Shown: one piece after another, positions 1 to 8,319 of the stretch | Layout of the letters: each line of letters opens with the position of its first letter | How positions within the stretch are numbered: position 1 is the first letter of the stretch | The notes under the pieces: generated by a model | What the model was told of the DNA's origin: nothing | Database searches by the model: none | What the model saw: the letters and a program-made list of their open reading frames with translations, nothing else | Program-made: the position numbers and the translations under genes | Assembly (NCBI RefSeq): GCF_000092905.1 | Contig: NC_014098.1 | Coordinates: 1,426,001 to 1,490,000 of the forward strand | Direction of reading: 5' to 3' | Length of the DNA stretch: 64,000 bases | From: Kyrpidia tusciae DSM 2912 | Lineage (GTDB): Bacteria; Bacillota; Bacilli; Kyrpidiales; Kyrpidiaceae

Positions 1-1047
1 CCGCCATTGATCGGCCTCTGCCGCCTCTTGCAACTGTTCATTCCAGCGGGCCATGCGATGTTCCAGGGCACTCAACGCCCCTCGAACGACCGCGGTCAAG
101 GACTGGGCCAACCCCGAAGCCGCCCTATCCATGCGGTCCGCGTAGAAAGTCGCCACCGCGGCGTTCACCGTTTTAAAAGGGACCACCCGCCCCCGCGATT
201 CCCAATGATGCAGGTACATCCCGGAGACCACCTTGGGGGTTCCGTTTCCGTCGTAAGCGATGCAAGGCGCAAATCGCCCCGCCGACACTTCCGCCGCGCT
301 CTGGGAAATCGCCGCCCAGAGAGCTTGCGAGAAGGCTTCTCCATTGTCCTCGGATGTCCGCTTTAGGGCCCGGTGCATCCACTCCTCGGCCGCCGCCGGC
401 CCGATGCCTTGATACCGGCCCATCAAGTCTTTGGCCGTCAGATTCGCCCCCTGGGAACCCAGCCAGCGATAAAATCCCTCTCGGGTCTCCTCCCGAGGGT
501 CGATTTTATGTTGTTCCGGAGGCGGAATGTAGGGGCGGCCGGGCAGTACCACCCGATGTCGGCTTATCCCCGGGCTCACGCGAACAATCGCGTCCACCAC
601 CCGGCCCCGGGCCAGCCCTTCCTCTCCCCGGATTTCGTCATCTTCGTGAGCCACCAGGACGATATTGCTGTGGCGGCCCATGATCTCCACCACCACATCG
701 TACCACTCGGGGTCGCCCAGGTCACTGCGACTCTCGACCCCGATCCGCACGATCCGCTCCATGCCCACCTGCCGGATGTACCGGACGCGCCCGCCTTCAA
801 GGCGGCGCCGGGCAAGGGCCAGGAAAGGGGAGGGATCACCAGAGGACGGCGGGCGTTCGCCTTCCACTGTGTGGAGACGGGCCGCCCCGGCATCAGCGCT
901 GATCCGGAGCCGGACCGACCGCCCGGGCAGGCGTATGCGAATCTCTAAATCCCGATCCTCCGGTTGATAGAGGCGCTCGATGCGACCGTCTTCAAGAATC
1001 TGGATCTCGGTCACGATGCCCGCCAGGGTCAGACCGTCCACAGCCAC
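1..1047 (-). CDS. rqcH: RqcH/NFACT ribosome quality-control factor (5' part, runs off window)
   Basis: Reading the minus strand from 1047 gives 349 open codons with no stop before the window edge, so the C-terminal half is outside. The start MAVDGLTLAGIVTEI fits the conserved NFACT-N opening (M-x-[FVL]-DG), followed by RIERLYQPE, GRHSNIVLV and VDAIVRVSPGISRHR-type segments. In B. subtilis RqcH (YloA) binds obstructed 50S subunits and recruits tRNA-Ala to add alanine tails. I chose GTG at 1047 because it lies 8 nt after a strong AGGAGG (1061-1056) and matches the family N-terminus; an ATG two codons upstream (1053) is too close to the ribosome site. It is divergent from the Ca2+ ATPase gene, as a yloA-yloB pair with one member inverted. 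Confidence 0.93.
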   Translation of the reverse strand, partial: MAVDGLTLAGIVTEIQILEDGRIERLYQPEDRDLEIRIRLPGRSVRLRISADAGAARLHTVEGERPPSSGDPSPFLALARRRLEGGRVRYIRQVGMERIVRIGVESRSDLGDPEWYDVVVEIMGRHSNIVLVAHEDDEIRGEEGLARGRVVDAIVRVSPGISRHRVVLPGRPYIPPPEQHKIDPREETREGFYRWLGSQGANLTAKDLMGRYQGIGPAAAEEWMHRALKRTSEDNGEAFSQALWAAISQSAAEVSAGRFAPCIAYDGNGTPKVVSGMYLHHWESRGRVVPFKTVNAAVATFYADRMDRAASGLAQSLTAVVRGALSALEHRMARWNEQLQEAAEADQWR

Positions 1048-1076
1048 CGCCATCTCCTCCTATCGATAACAGCACC

Positions 1077-1106
1077 AGTATAGGAATCTCTTCGGGCTGC
1101 CGTCAA
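1077..1106 (-). promoter_or_regulatory. Sigma-A type promoter for rqcH
   Basis: On the minus strand TTGACG (1106-1101), an 18-nt spacer and TATACT (1082-1077) form a near-consensus promoter about 30 bp upstream of the rqcH ribosome site. The opposite direction, toward the ATPase, shows no equally good promoter. Confidence 0.65.
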
Positions 1107-1188
1107 ACCCCCTACCGTCATGGACGGACCTGACAAGGCATAGACATCGTCTAGTGACAGACCTGGAGGACGGAAAAGGGGTGGCGAT

Positions 1189-3915
1189 GTGGAAAAGGTC
1201 TATTGGCACACCGTGGACGGAGAAACGGCGCTGTCCCTGCTGGGGTCGTCGTTGGAGGGCCTGGATGAGGAGGAGGCTGGACGCCGCCTCGGAGAGTACG
1301 GGCCGAATCGAATTGAGGAAGGGAAAAAACTGTCGCCTCTGGGGATTCTCCTCAATCAATTTCGGGATTTCATGGTTTTGGTGCTTTTGGCGGCCACGCT
1401 GATTTCCGGGTTGCTCGGAGAATACACCGATGCGGTGGCCATCATCGCCATTATTATCGTCAATGGGATCCTGGGGTTTGTTCAGGAATTTCGGGCGGAA
1501 AAATCCCTCGCATCCCTGCGGGAGCTCACGGCTCCCACGGCCCATGTGCTGAGGGGCGGGAAAAAGTGGATCATCCCTGCCGCCGACCTGGTGCCCGGGG
1601 ATATCGTGTTTCTCGAAGCGGGGGACCGGGTGCCCGCCGATCTGCGGCTCTTGCAGGGCCAGGGCCTCGAGATCGAAGAGTCCTCCCTGACCGGGGAATC
1701 GGTTCCAGTCCGAAAGACTTTCGGGCCCCTGGAGGAAGAACACCTGTCACTGGGCGATCGCAAGAACATGGCCTACATGGGCACCCTCGTTACCCGGGGC
1801 AAGGCCATGGCCGTCGTCATCGCCACCGGCATGCAGACAGAAATGGGGCTCATTGCCGATCTGATCCAGCAGTCTGAAGACACCCAAACGCCTTTGCAGC
1901 GCCGTCTCGACCAGCTCGGAAAAATTCTCGTGTGGGTCGCGCTCGGTGTCACGGCGTTGGTGGTGGTCATCGGCATCTCCCGGGGACATGACGTATACAA
2001 CATGTTTCTCGCCGGGGTGAGCCTTGCCGTAGCGGTGATTCCCGAAGGTCTCCCCGCCATCGTCACCATTGCCTTGGCCCTCGGGGTGCAGCGCATGATT
2101 CGGCGCCGGGCCATTGTGCGGCGACTCCCGGCCGTGGAGACGCTGGGGTGCGCCACAGTGATCTGTTCGGACAAAACCGGCACCCTCACCCAGAACAAGA
2201 TGACTGTCCAGAGCCTGTGGGTCGGCGGCACCCGCCTGGAAGTGAGTGGAATCGGGTACACGCCAGAAGGGAAGTTCTTTAAAGGCGAACACGTGGTGAA
2301 CCCAAAGACCCATCCAGATCTGAAGAAACTTTTGGAAATCGCCGTCCTATGCAATAGTTCCGATCTGATCGAGGAGCCCAAAGCGCCGGAGGGATGGACG
2401 ATTCACGGGGACCCCACCGAGGGGGCGCTTCTGGTCCTCGCCGGCAAAGCGGACATGTGGAGCGATGTCCTCGCGGCAAAATACGAAAAAGTCCTGGAAA
2501 ACCCCTTTGACTCCAATCGCAAGATGATGTCGGTGGTGGTCCGGCAGACCGGCGAGGAAGAGTCTTACCTGCTGATGGCCAAAGGGGCCCCGGATGTCCT
2601 GTTGGACCGCTGTGATTTTATCTTGTGGAACGGTCGCGTGACGGCCCTGACGGCCGCCCATCGCCGGGAAATCCTCGCCATCAACGCAGAGATGGCGGGG
2701 ACGGCGATGCGGAATTTGGCCTTTGCCTATCGGCCCCTTCAACAGGCTCAGGTGCGGCGGGAAGAGAATCAACAAGAGACGGAGATGGTGTTTGTCGGCC
2801 TGGCGGGCATGATCGATCCTCCGAGAGAGGAGGTTTTCCAAGCGATTCAGACTTGTCGCCGGGCGGGGATCCGGACGGTGATGATCACCGGCGACCATCA
2901 GGCCACCGCCGAAGCCATCGCCCGGCGCCTCGGCATCCTCCCGAAGAATGGGTTGACGGTCAGCGGGGCGGATCTTTACAATATGTCCGACAAGCAATTG
3001 GCGGAGCGCGCGGATCGGATCTATGTGTACGCCCGGGTTTCGCCCGAACACAAGTTGCGCATTGTGAAAGCCCTTCAGGCCCGGGGCCATGTGGTGGCGA
3101 TGACCGGGGACGGGGTCAACGACGCCCCGGCGATCAAGGCGGCGGACATCGGTGTGGCCATGGGGCAAGGGGGAACGGACGTCGCCAAGGAAGCTTCATC
3201 GTTGATCCTCGCCGACGATAACTTCGCCACCATTGTGGCGGCGGTGGAGGAAGGCCGGGGGATTTACGACAATATCCGCAAGTTTGTCCGTTATCTTTTG
3301 TCTTGCAACGTCGGGGAGATCGTCACCTTGTTCACGGCGATGCTGGTGGGTCTGCCCCTCCCCCTGGTGCCGATCCAGATTCTGTGGGTGAATTTGGTGA
3401 CCGACGGCCTCCCGGCCATTGCCCTCGGGGTGGATCCCCCGGAGGGAGATCTCATGGAACGGCCGCCCCGGGACGTGAAGGAGAGTATATTTGCCGGGGG
3501 GTTGGGTTTTAAAATTATTAGCCGCGGTTTGTTCATCGGCCTGGCGGCCTTAGCGGTGTTTTGGCTGGAGTGGCGGTCGGCCCCGGATGCTCTCGCGAAA
3601 GCGCAAACGATGGCTTTTTGTACCTTGGTGATGTCCCAGCTCATCCACGTCTTCGACTGCCGCAGCGTGGATCAAGGCATTTTTTCGAGGAATATCTTTG
3701 GAAATCCATGGTTGGTGGCGGCGGTGCTGTCCTCGGTGGCGCTCATGGCGCTGGTCCTGTACACGCCGGCCCTGCAACCGGTATTCCGGACGGTGCCCCT
3801 CGGAATTTCGGACTGGGCGACCATTCTGCTGGCGGCGGCGATTCCGACTTTTGCCCTGAACTTCCGCAGCCTGTCCCGACCCACCCGCTCCCGGTTGAGC
3901 CCGAGCCGGGGATAG
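1189..3915 (+). CDS. yloB: SERCA-like P-type calcium-transporting ATPase (YloB type)
   Basis: 908 residues, the usual length of bacterial P2A ATPases; exports Ca2+ from the cytoplasm using ATP. Visible in order: N-terminal cation-ATPase domain, actuator motif TGES (168-171), M4 motif PEGLP (285-289), phosphorylation loop DKTGTLT with Asp328, nucleotide-binding domain, hinge TGDGVND (639-645), and M5/M6 helices with SCNVGEIV and NLVTDGLPAIALG. These carry the Asn, Glu and Asp residues that ligate Ca2+ in SERCA. The start is GTG 1189 after AAAAGGGG; the 18-nt start region is repeated before the YicC gene at 5020. dapF follows 12 nt downstream and is probably cotranscribed. B. subtilis YloB is expressed in sporulation; no sporulation promoter was identified here. 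Confidence 0.95.
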   Translation: MEKVYWHTVDGETALSLLGSSLEGLDEEEAGRRLGEYGPNRIEEGKKLSPLGILLNQFRDFMVLVLLAATLISGLLGEYTDAVAIIAIIIVNGILGFVQEFRAEKSLASLRELTAPTAHVLRGGKKWIIPAADLVPGDIVFLEAGDRVPADLRLLQGQGLEIEESSLTGESVPVRKTFGPLEEEHLSLGDRKNMAYMGTLVTRGKAMAVVIATGMQTEMGLIADLIQQSEDTQTPLQRRLDQLGKILVWVALGVTALVVVIGISRGHDVYNMFLAGVSLAVAVIPEGLPAIVTIALALGVQRMIRRRAIVRRLPAVETLGCATVICSDKTGTLTQNKMTVQSLWVGGTRLEVSGIGYTPEGKFFKGEHVVNPKTHPDLKKLLEIAVLCNSSDLIEEPKAPEGWTIHGDPTEGALLVLAGKADMWSDVLAAKYEKVLENPFDSNRKMMSVVVRQTGEEESYLLMAKGAPDVLLDRCDFILWNGRVTALTAAHRREILAINAEMAGTAMRNLAFAYRPLQQAQVRREENQQETEMVFVGLAGMIDPPREEVFQAIQTCRRAGIRTVMITGDHQATAEAIARRLGILPKNGLTVSGADLYNMSDKQLAERADRIYVYARVSPEHKLRIVKALQARGHVVAMTGDGVNDAPAIKAADIGVAMGQGGTDVAKEASSLILADDNFATIVAAVEEGRGIYDNIRKFVRYLLSCNVGEIVTLFTAMLVGLPLPLVPIQILWVNLVTDGLPAIALGVDPPEGDLMERPPRDVKESIFAGGLGFKIISRGLFIGLAALAVFWLEWRSAPDALAKAQTMAFCTLVMSQLIHVFDCRSVDQGIFSRNIFGNPWLVAAVLSSVALMALVLYTPALQPVFRTVPLGISDWATILLAAAIPTFALNFRSLSRPTRSRLSPSRG

Positions 3916-3927
3916 GAGGCTTCTCAG

Positions 3928-4761
3928 TTGAAATTTGTCAAGATGCACGGCCTTGGAAACGATTTTATTGTGGTGGAAGGTCACGCCTTGCCGCTGGATC
4001 CGGGAGCCCTGGCTCGGAATTGGTGCGACCGCCATTTCGGCATTGGCGCCGACGGGTTGGTGTTTGTGCTTCCGTCGGACCGGGCAGATGTGCAGATGCG
4101 AATTTTTAATGCGGACGGGTCGGAAGCGGAACAGTGCGGCAATGCCGTGCGATGCGTGGGGAAGTACGCCTTTGAACGGGGTTTGGTCCGACGCCGGGAT
4201 CTCGTGGTGGAAACGTTGGCCGGAGTGCAGCGCATTGTGCTCGGAGGCAATGGTTCCCGGGTGGAAGAGGTCACCGTGGACATGGGCGAGCCGATTCTTG
4301 AGCCGGGCCGGATACCCGTGGCATTAGCCGAGGGCGGCACTCCCTCGGGGAGGGTGGAGGCGGCCGGGCGGGAATGGGCGTTTACGGCAGTGTCCATGGG
4401 TAATCCCCATGCGGTCATTTTCGTGGACGATGTGGAAGGCACGGATGTGCGAGGCGTGGGGTCGGAGGTTGAGACGAACCGCCTGTTCCCGAATCGAGTG
4501 AACGTGGAATTCGTTGAGACTCTGGATCCTGGGGAGATTCGCGTGCGGGTGTGGGAGCGGGGATGTGGAGAAACCCTGGCCTGTGGGACCGGGGCCTGTG
4601 CCGCCGTGGTGGCCGGGGCGCTGGAAGGTCGATCCGGGCGGAAGGTTCGGGTGCATTTGCCCGGCGGTACGCTGAAGATCGAGTGGGCTGAGGATGGTCG
4701 GGTGTACATGACGGGGCCTGCGGTAGAGGTGTTTCGGGGGGAAATCGGACAGCCGGACTAA
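3928..4761 (+). CDS. dapF: Diaminopimelate epimerase
   Basis: 277 residues; converts LL- to meso-diaminopimelate in the cytoplasm, supplying lysine and peptidoglycan. The N-terminus KFVKMHGLGNDF is diagnostic, and the two catalytic cysteines are in EQCGNAVRC (Cys70) and GETLACGTGAC (Cys219). Start is TTG 3928, 8 nt after AGGAGG (3914-3919). It sits between yloB and yloC homologues, a position where B. subtilis has no gene, and is closed by a terminator, so yloB-dapF is probably one transcription unit. Confidence 0.96.
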   Translation: MKFVKMHGLGNDFIVVEGHALPLDPGALARNWCDRHFGIGADGLVFVLPSDRADVQMRIFNADGSEAEQCGNAVRCVGKYAFERGLVRRRDLVVETLAGVQRIVLGGNGSRVEEVTVDMGEPILEPGRIPVALAEGGTPSGRVEAAGREWAFTAVSMGNPHAVIFVDDVEGTDVRGVGSEVETNRLFPNRVNVEFVETLDPGEIRVRVWERGCGETLACGTGACAAVVAGALEGRSGRKVRVHLPGGTLKIEWAEDGRVYMTGPAVEVFRGEIGQPD

Positions 4762-4796
4762 GGTGCCAAAATGGGTGGAAAAGTTCGCTCCACGGG

Positions 4797-4825
4797 GTCC
4801 GCGGATGTTGACCGCGGGCTTTTTT
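4797..4825 (+). terminator. Rho-independent terminator after dapF
   Basis: A stem formed by CCGCGG (4799-4804) and CCGCGG (4812-4817), extended by two flanking pairs, has a 7-nt loop and is followed by CTTTTTT (4819-4825). Confidence 0.85.
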
Positions 4826-4950
4826 CATGTCATTCCTCCCAAGTGAGGCGATCCCCATCGAAAAGCCTCCCGCTTCGCCTTCCTTCGCAGGAGTCTGAGA
4901 TCCGGCGGAGCATAGCCGATGGATTTTGTCAAGGGCCGTATGCGTGCATA

Positions 4951-4962
4951 GCTTTGCAAAGC
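4951..4962. repeat. Perfect 12-bp palindrome upstream of the yicC promoter
   Basis: GCTTTGCAAAGC lies about 18 bp upstream of the candidate -35 box at 4981. The intergenic stretch 4826-4980 otherwise shows nothing I recognise. It might be an operator, but no regulator is implied by the context. Confidence 0.3.
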
Positions 4963-4980
4963 CGGCAGTGAGGTGGCCTG

Positions 4981-5010
4981 TTGTCTGTGGTTCCCGGGTT
5001 GAAGTAGAAT
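4981..5010 (+). promoter_or_regulatory. Candidate sigma-A promoter for the yicC-remA-gmk-rpoZ operon
   Basis: TTGTCT (4981-4986), 18 nt, TAGAAT (5005-5010); transcription would start near 5017, just ahead of the ribosome site at about 5022. Confidence 0.5.
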
Positions 5011-5034
5011 GGAGTGTGAAAAAGGGGTGGCGAT

Positions 5035-5913
5035 GTGCTGAAAAGCATGACCGGGTATGGACGCGGGACCGGCCATGGGGCCGGATACACGGTGGGAGTG
5101 GAGATTCGTTCGGTGAATCACCGATTTCGGGAGATCGCGATCCGTGGGCCCCGCGAGTGGCTCGCTCTGGAGGATGATCTCCGCCGGGCAGTGGCCCGAG
5201 AGATCTCCCGGGGCCGGGTTGACGTATACATATCCGCTCTACCTGACCTGACCGCGGGGGACCCGGCGATTCTCGACATCGCCCTCGCCCGGGCGGTGAA
5301 AAAAGCCGGAGATGCCCTCGCGGCGGAGCTAGGCTTTTCCGACCGGATTAACCTGCGGGATATTTTGGCGATACCGGGGGTGGTGCGCCCCCAGGAGGCG
5401 GCCGTCGATCCGGAGGTGGCCCGCCCGGTTGTGCAGCGGGCCTTGGATGCCGCGCTGAGGATGCTGGCTGCGGCCCGGCGCAGGGAGGGGGAGCGGTTGG
5501 AAGAGGATGCCCGGCGCCGTTTCTCCCATCTGAGCCGACTGGTGGAAGAGATCGCTCTGCTGGCCGCGGAGGTCCCCAAGGAGTATCGGCGGCGCTTGGA
5601 GGAGAAGCTGCAAGAATGGAATCTCCCGGGGTTTGTGGATGCCGGACGGATTGCGGTGGAGGTGGCGATGCTGGCCGATCGGGCGAGCGTAGAGGAGGAG
5701 ATCGTCCGGCTCTCCAGTCACCTGGGTCAATTCGAGGCGGCGCTGGGCAGCCGAGAAGCTGTGGGGCGGCGGTTGGATTTTTTATTGCAAGAGATGTTTC
5801 GGGAGTTCAATACGATTGGGGCCAAAGCGGGTAGCGCCGAGATTGCCCTGCGGGTGGTGGACGCGAAAACGGTTCTCGAACAGTTGCGGGAACAGGTGCA
5901 GAACGTCGAGTGA
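5035..5913 (+). CDS. yicC: YicC/YloC family endoribonuclease
   Basis: 292 residues with the family opening [11 protein letters not shown], a central [11 protein letters not shown] block and the C-terminal DUF1732 motif [14 protein letters not shown] close to the end. YicC-type proteins are Mn2+-dependent RNases; the B. subtilis orthologue is YloC. Start is GTG 5035 after AAGGGG. It heads a conserved cluster yloC-remA-gmk-rpoZ with short gaps (31 nt to remA), the B. subtilis order. Confidence 0.93.
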   Translation: MLKSMTGYGRGTGHGAGYTVGVEIRSVNHRFREIAIRGPREWLALEDDLRRAVAREISRGRVDVYISALPDLTAGDPAILDIALARAVKKAGDALAAELGFSDRINLRDILAIPGVVRPQEAAVDPEVARPVVQRALDAALRMLAAARRREGERLEEDARRRFSHLSRLVEEIALLAAEVPKEYRRRLEEKLQEWNLPGFVDAGRIAVEVAMLADRASVEEEIVRLSSHLGQFEAALGSREAVGRRLDFLLQEMFREFNTIGAKAGSAEIALRVVDAKTVLEQLREQVQNVE

Positions 5914-5944
5914 TCCCGATTCGTATGGCTGGGAGGAATGCGGA

Positions 5945-6211
5945 GTGAGTATTCGATTGATCAATATTGGGTTTGGCAATATCGTATCCGCCAACCGGAT
6001 TGTATCCATCGTCAGCCCTGAGTCAGCCCCGATCAAGCGCATCATTCAGGAAGCCAGGGATCGGGGAATGCTGATTGACGCCACCTACGGCCGTCGAACC
6101 CGGGCGGTGATCATTACCGACAGCGACCATATCATTCTGTCCGCCGTGCAGCCGGAAACGGTGGCCCACCGTTTGGTGGCTCGGGACGCGGCGTCGGAAG
6201 AGGAGGAATAA
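5945..6211 (+). CDS. remA: RemA extracellular-matrix regulator (DUF370)
   Basis: 88 residues. The sequence [30 protein letters not shown] and [18 protein letters not shown] covers the whole DUF370 fold with its conserved Arg-rich DNA-contact segment. In B. subtilis RemA is an oligomeric DNA-binding activator of biofilm matrix and osmoprotection operons. Start GTG 5945 lies 8-9 nt after GGGAGG. An in-frame ATG far upstream would run back into yicC and is not needed. Confidence 0.95.
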   Translation: MSIRLINIGFGNIVSANRIVSIVSPESAPIKRIIQEARDRGMLIDATYGRRTRAVIITDSDHIILSAVQPETVAHRLVARDAASEEEE

Positions 6212-6239
6212 CGCCACGGCCATGGATCAGGGGAAGACG

Positions 6240-6905
6240 ATGGATCGGCCCGAGGGACTCCTGGTCGTCCTGTCGGGTCCTTCCGGTGCGGGCAAGGGAA
6301 CCGTCTGCACCGCATTGCGCGAACACCTGCCTGCGATGAAATATTCCGTATCGGTCACTACGCGGTTGCCCAGGCAAGGGGAGCGGGAAGGGGTGAACTA
6401 TTTCTTCCGATCCCGGCAGGAATTCGAACGCATGATTCGGGATGGCGAATTGCTGGAATGGGCCGAGGTGTACGGGAACTACTACGGCACGCCGCGGAAA
6501 TACGTGGAAGACCAACTGCGGGCGGGGCTCGATGTGCTTTTAGAAATCGATATCCAGGGGGCTCGCAAGGTCAAGGAGCAGTTCCCCCGGGGGGTGTTTG
6601 TGTTTTTGCTCCCTCCTTCGGTACGGGAATTGAAAAATCGGATTCTTGGCCGGGGTTCGGAGACTGCCGAGAGTTTCCGGCTGCGCTTTGGGGCGGTTTC
6701 GGACGAAATTCGACAGTTGTGGGAGTATGATTACGTGGTCATTAACGACGAGGTTGAACTGGCGTGCCACCGCATCCAATCGATTATCGTCGCAGAACAC
6801 CACAGCGTTCGGCGCAACCGGAAATTTTACGAATCGTGGATTGAAAGGGGGATTGCAGATGCTGTATCCATCCATCGATCAACTGATGACAAAGGTGGAA
6901 AGTAA
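6240..6905 (+). CDS. gmk: Guanylate kinase
   Basis: 221 residues from the chosen start; phosphorylates GMP to GDP. The P-loop LSGPSGAGKGT is near the N-terminus, followed by SVTTRLPRQGEREGVNYFF (GMP-binding Arg/Tyr segment) and a DIQGARKV lid-side motif. ATG 6240 gives the typical short N-terminus ending in GLLVVLSGPSG; ATG 6222 is an alternative with AGGAGG 15 nt away, adding six residues. The last 47 nt overlap the start of rpoZ, so the two are translationally linked. Confidence 0.95.
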   Translation: MDRPEGLLVVLSGPSGAGKGTVCTALREHLPAMKYSVSVTTRLPRQGEREGVNYFFRSRQEFERMIRDGELLEWAEVYGNYYGTPRKYVEDQLRAGLDVLLEIDIQGARKVKEQFPRGVFVFLLPPSVRELKNRILGRGSETAESFRLRFGAVSDEIRQLWEYDYVVINDEVELACHRIQSIIVAEHHSVRRNRKFYESWIERGIADAVSIHRSTDDKGGK

Positions 6906-7053
6906 ATACGCCCTGGTGGTGGCGGCAGCCCGCCGTGCCAGGCGGCTCCAGGAAGGGGCGCGTTCTCTTGTGTCAGTTCCTTCCGGGAAAGTCGTCTCGG
7001 TGGCGTTGTTTGAGATCGCCGCGGATAAGGTAAAATGCGTGCTGTCCAAGTAA
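6859..7053 (+). CDS. rpoZ: RNA polymerase omega subunit
   Basis: 64 residues, MLYPSIDQLMTKVESKYALV followed by AAARRARRLQEGA, the conserved omega core that latches the beta-prime C-terminus and aids polymerase assembly. Start ATG 6859 is 8 nt after AAGGGGG and lies inside gmk, overlapping it by 47 nt. An intrinsic terminator follows 10 nt after the stop codon. Confidence 0.95.
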   Translation: MLYPSIDQLMTKVESKYALVVAAARRARRLQEGARSLVSVPSGKVVSVALFEIAADKVKCVLSK

Positions 7054-7063
7054 TGGGGCGAGG

Positions 7064-7090
7064 GAACAACCGATGGGGTTGTTCTTTTTT
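7064..7090 (+). terminator. Intrinsic terminator between rpoZ and coaBC
   Basis: GAACAACC (7064-7071) pairs with GGTTGTTC (7077-7084) over a 5-nt loop, followed by six T. It sits only 17 nt before the coaBC start, so coaBC must be reached by read-through or by its own promoter. Confidence 0.9.
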
Positions 7091-7107
7091 CTCGGGAGGG
7101 GAACAGG

Positions 7108-8319
7108 GTGAAAGACCGTGAGATCATCGTTGGGGTGACCGGAGGCATCGCCGCCTACAAGTCGGCAGCCCTGTGCAGTCGTTTCGTGAAATCCGGCGCC
7201 AGGGTTCACGTCATTCTAACCGAAGGGGCCGCGAAGTTCATCACGCCCCTGACGTTCCAAAGCATTACGAAACACCCCGTGGCGGTGGACGTATTCGACG
7301 AGACGGATCCTTCGGTCATCCAGCACATTCACCTGGCGGATTTGGCGGATGTGTTCGTGGTGGCGCCGGCAACAGCCGACATTCTCGCAAAAGCCGCTTG
7401 GGGGCTGGCGGATGACATGCTGTCCACCACGCTGCTCGCCACGAGGTCTCCGGTCATCTTCGCCCCGGCGATGAACGTTCACATGTTTGGCCACCCTGCT
7501 GTCCAAGAAAATATCGCCCGCCTCCGGGCCCGGGGCTGTGTCATCGTCGACCCCGGGGAGGGCCCCTTGGCTTGCGGGTATACCGGGAAGGGCCGCATGG
7601 CGGAACCCGATGAGATCGCCGAAGTCGTGGAGGCCGTGTTAAACCGCCGCCGGGACTTTGCGGACGTCCGCGTGTTGGTGACCGCCGGTGCCACGTGGGA
7701 GCCCTTTGATCCCGTCCGGATACTGTCCAACCGCTCCACCGGCAAAATGGGTTATGCCGTGGCGGAAGCGGCCCGGGATCGCGGGGCAACCGTGACCCTA
7801 GTGGCAGGGCCGGGAGAGCTCCGCTCCCCGGAGGGGGTTCGCCTCATCCGGGTCGAGACGGCCCTGGAGATGCGGGACGCTGTTCTTGCAAACCTTCCGA
7901 TGCATGATGTTTTAATCAAGGCCGCGGCGGTGTCAGATTATCGGCCGGCGGTGGTTCACCCCTCGAAGGTCAAAAAGGCGGAAGGTCCGCTCACTGTGGA
8001 GTTGGTCCGCAACCCGGATATTCTGATGGAAGTATCCAGGCATCGTCGACCGGATCAGGTGATCGTCGGTTTTGCCGCGGAAACGGAAGATGTAGAGAAA
8101 AACGCTCTGGAAAAGTTAAGACGCAAGAGCCTCGACTACATCGTCGCCAATGATGTCTCCATGGCCGGGGCGGGGTTTGCCGTCGATACGAATATTGTGA
8201 CGATCTACGGCAGGGACGGTACCGCTTTGGCGCTTCCTCCGCTGTCAAAACGGGAGGTGGCAGATCGCCTCTTGGACGTGATTCGGGACACCCCGGGCAA
8301 GGTGGGGGCAGGATCGTGA
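7108..8319 (+). CDS. coaBC: Bifunctional phosphopantothenoylcysteine decarboxylase / phosphopantothenate-cysteine ligase
   Basis: 403 residues, two domains. CoaC part (1-190): GVTGGIAAYKSA, the flavin-site motif APAMN (PAMN at 120-123) and the active-site Cys156 in LACGYTGKGRM. CoaB part: VTAGATWEPFDPVR, NRSTGKMG, AAAVSDYRP and the Lys-containing KVKK segment that binds CTP and phosphopantothenate. Together they make 4'-phosphopantetheine for CoA. Start GTG 7108 has GGGAGG upstream. The stop overlaps priA by 4 nt (GTGA). Confidence 0.96.
   Translation: MKDREIIVGVTGGIAAYKSAALCSRFVKSGARVHVILTEGAAKFITPLTFQSITKHPVAVDVFDETDPSVIQHIHLADLADVFVVAPATADILAKAAWGLADDMLSTTLLATRSPVIFAPAMNVHMFGHPAVQENIARLRARGCVIVDPGEGPLACGYTGKGRMAEPDEIAEVVEAVLNRRRDFADVRVLVTAGATWEPFDPVRILSNRSTGKMGYAVAEAARDRGATVTLVAGPGELRSPEGVRLIRVETALEMRDAVLANLPMHDVLIKAAAVSDYRPAVVHPSKVKKAEGPLTVELVRNPDILMEVSRHRRPDQVIVGFAAETEDVEKNALEKLRRKSLDYIVANDVSMAGAGFAVDTNIVTIYGRDGTALALPPLSKREVADRLLDVIRDTPGKVGAGS

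Noticed and set aside
7216-7506. Several short antisense frames inside coaBC
   Set aside because: They overlap a complete, conserved enzyme and have no ribosome sites.
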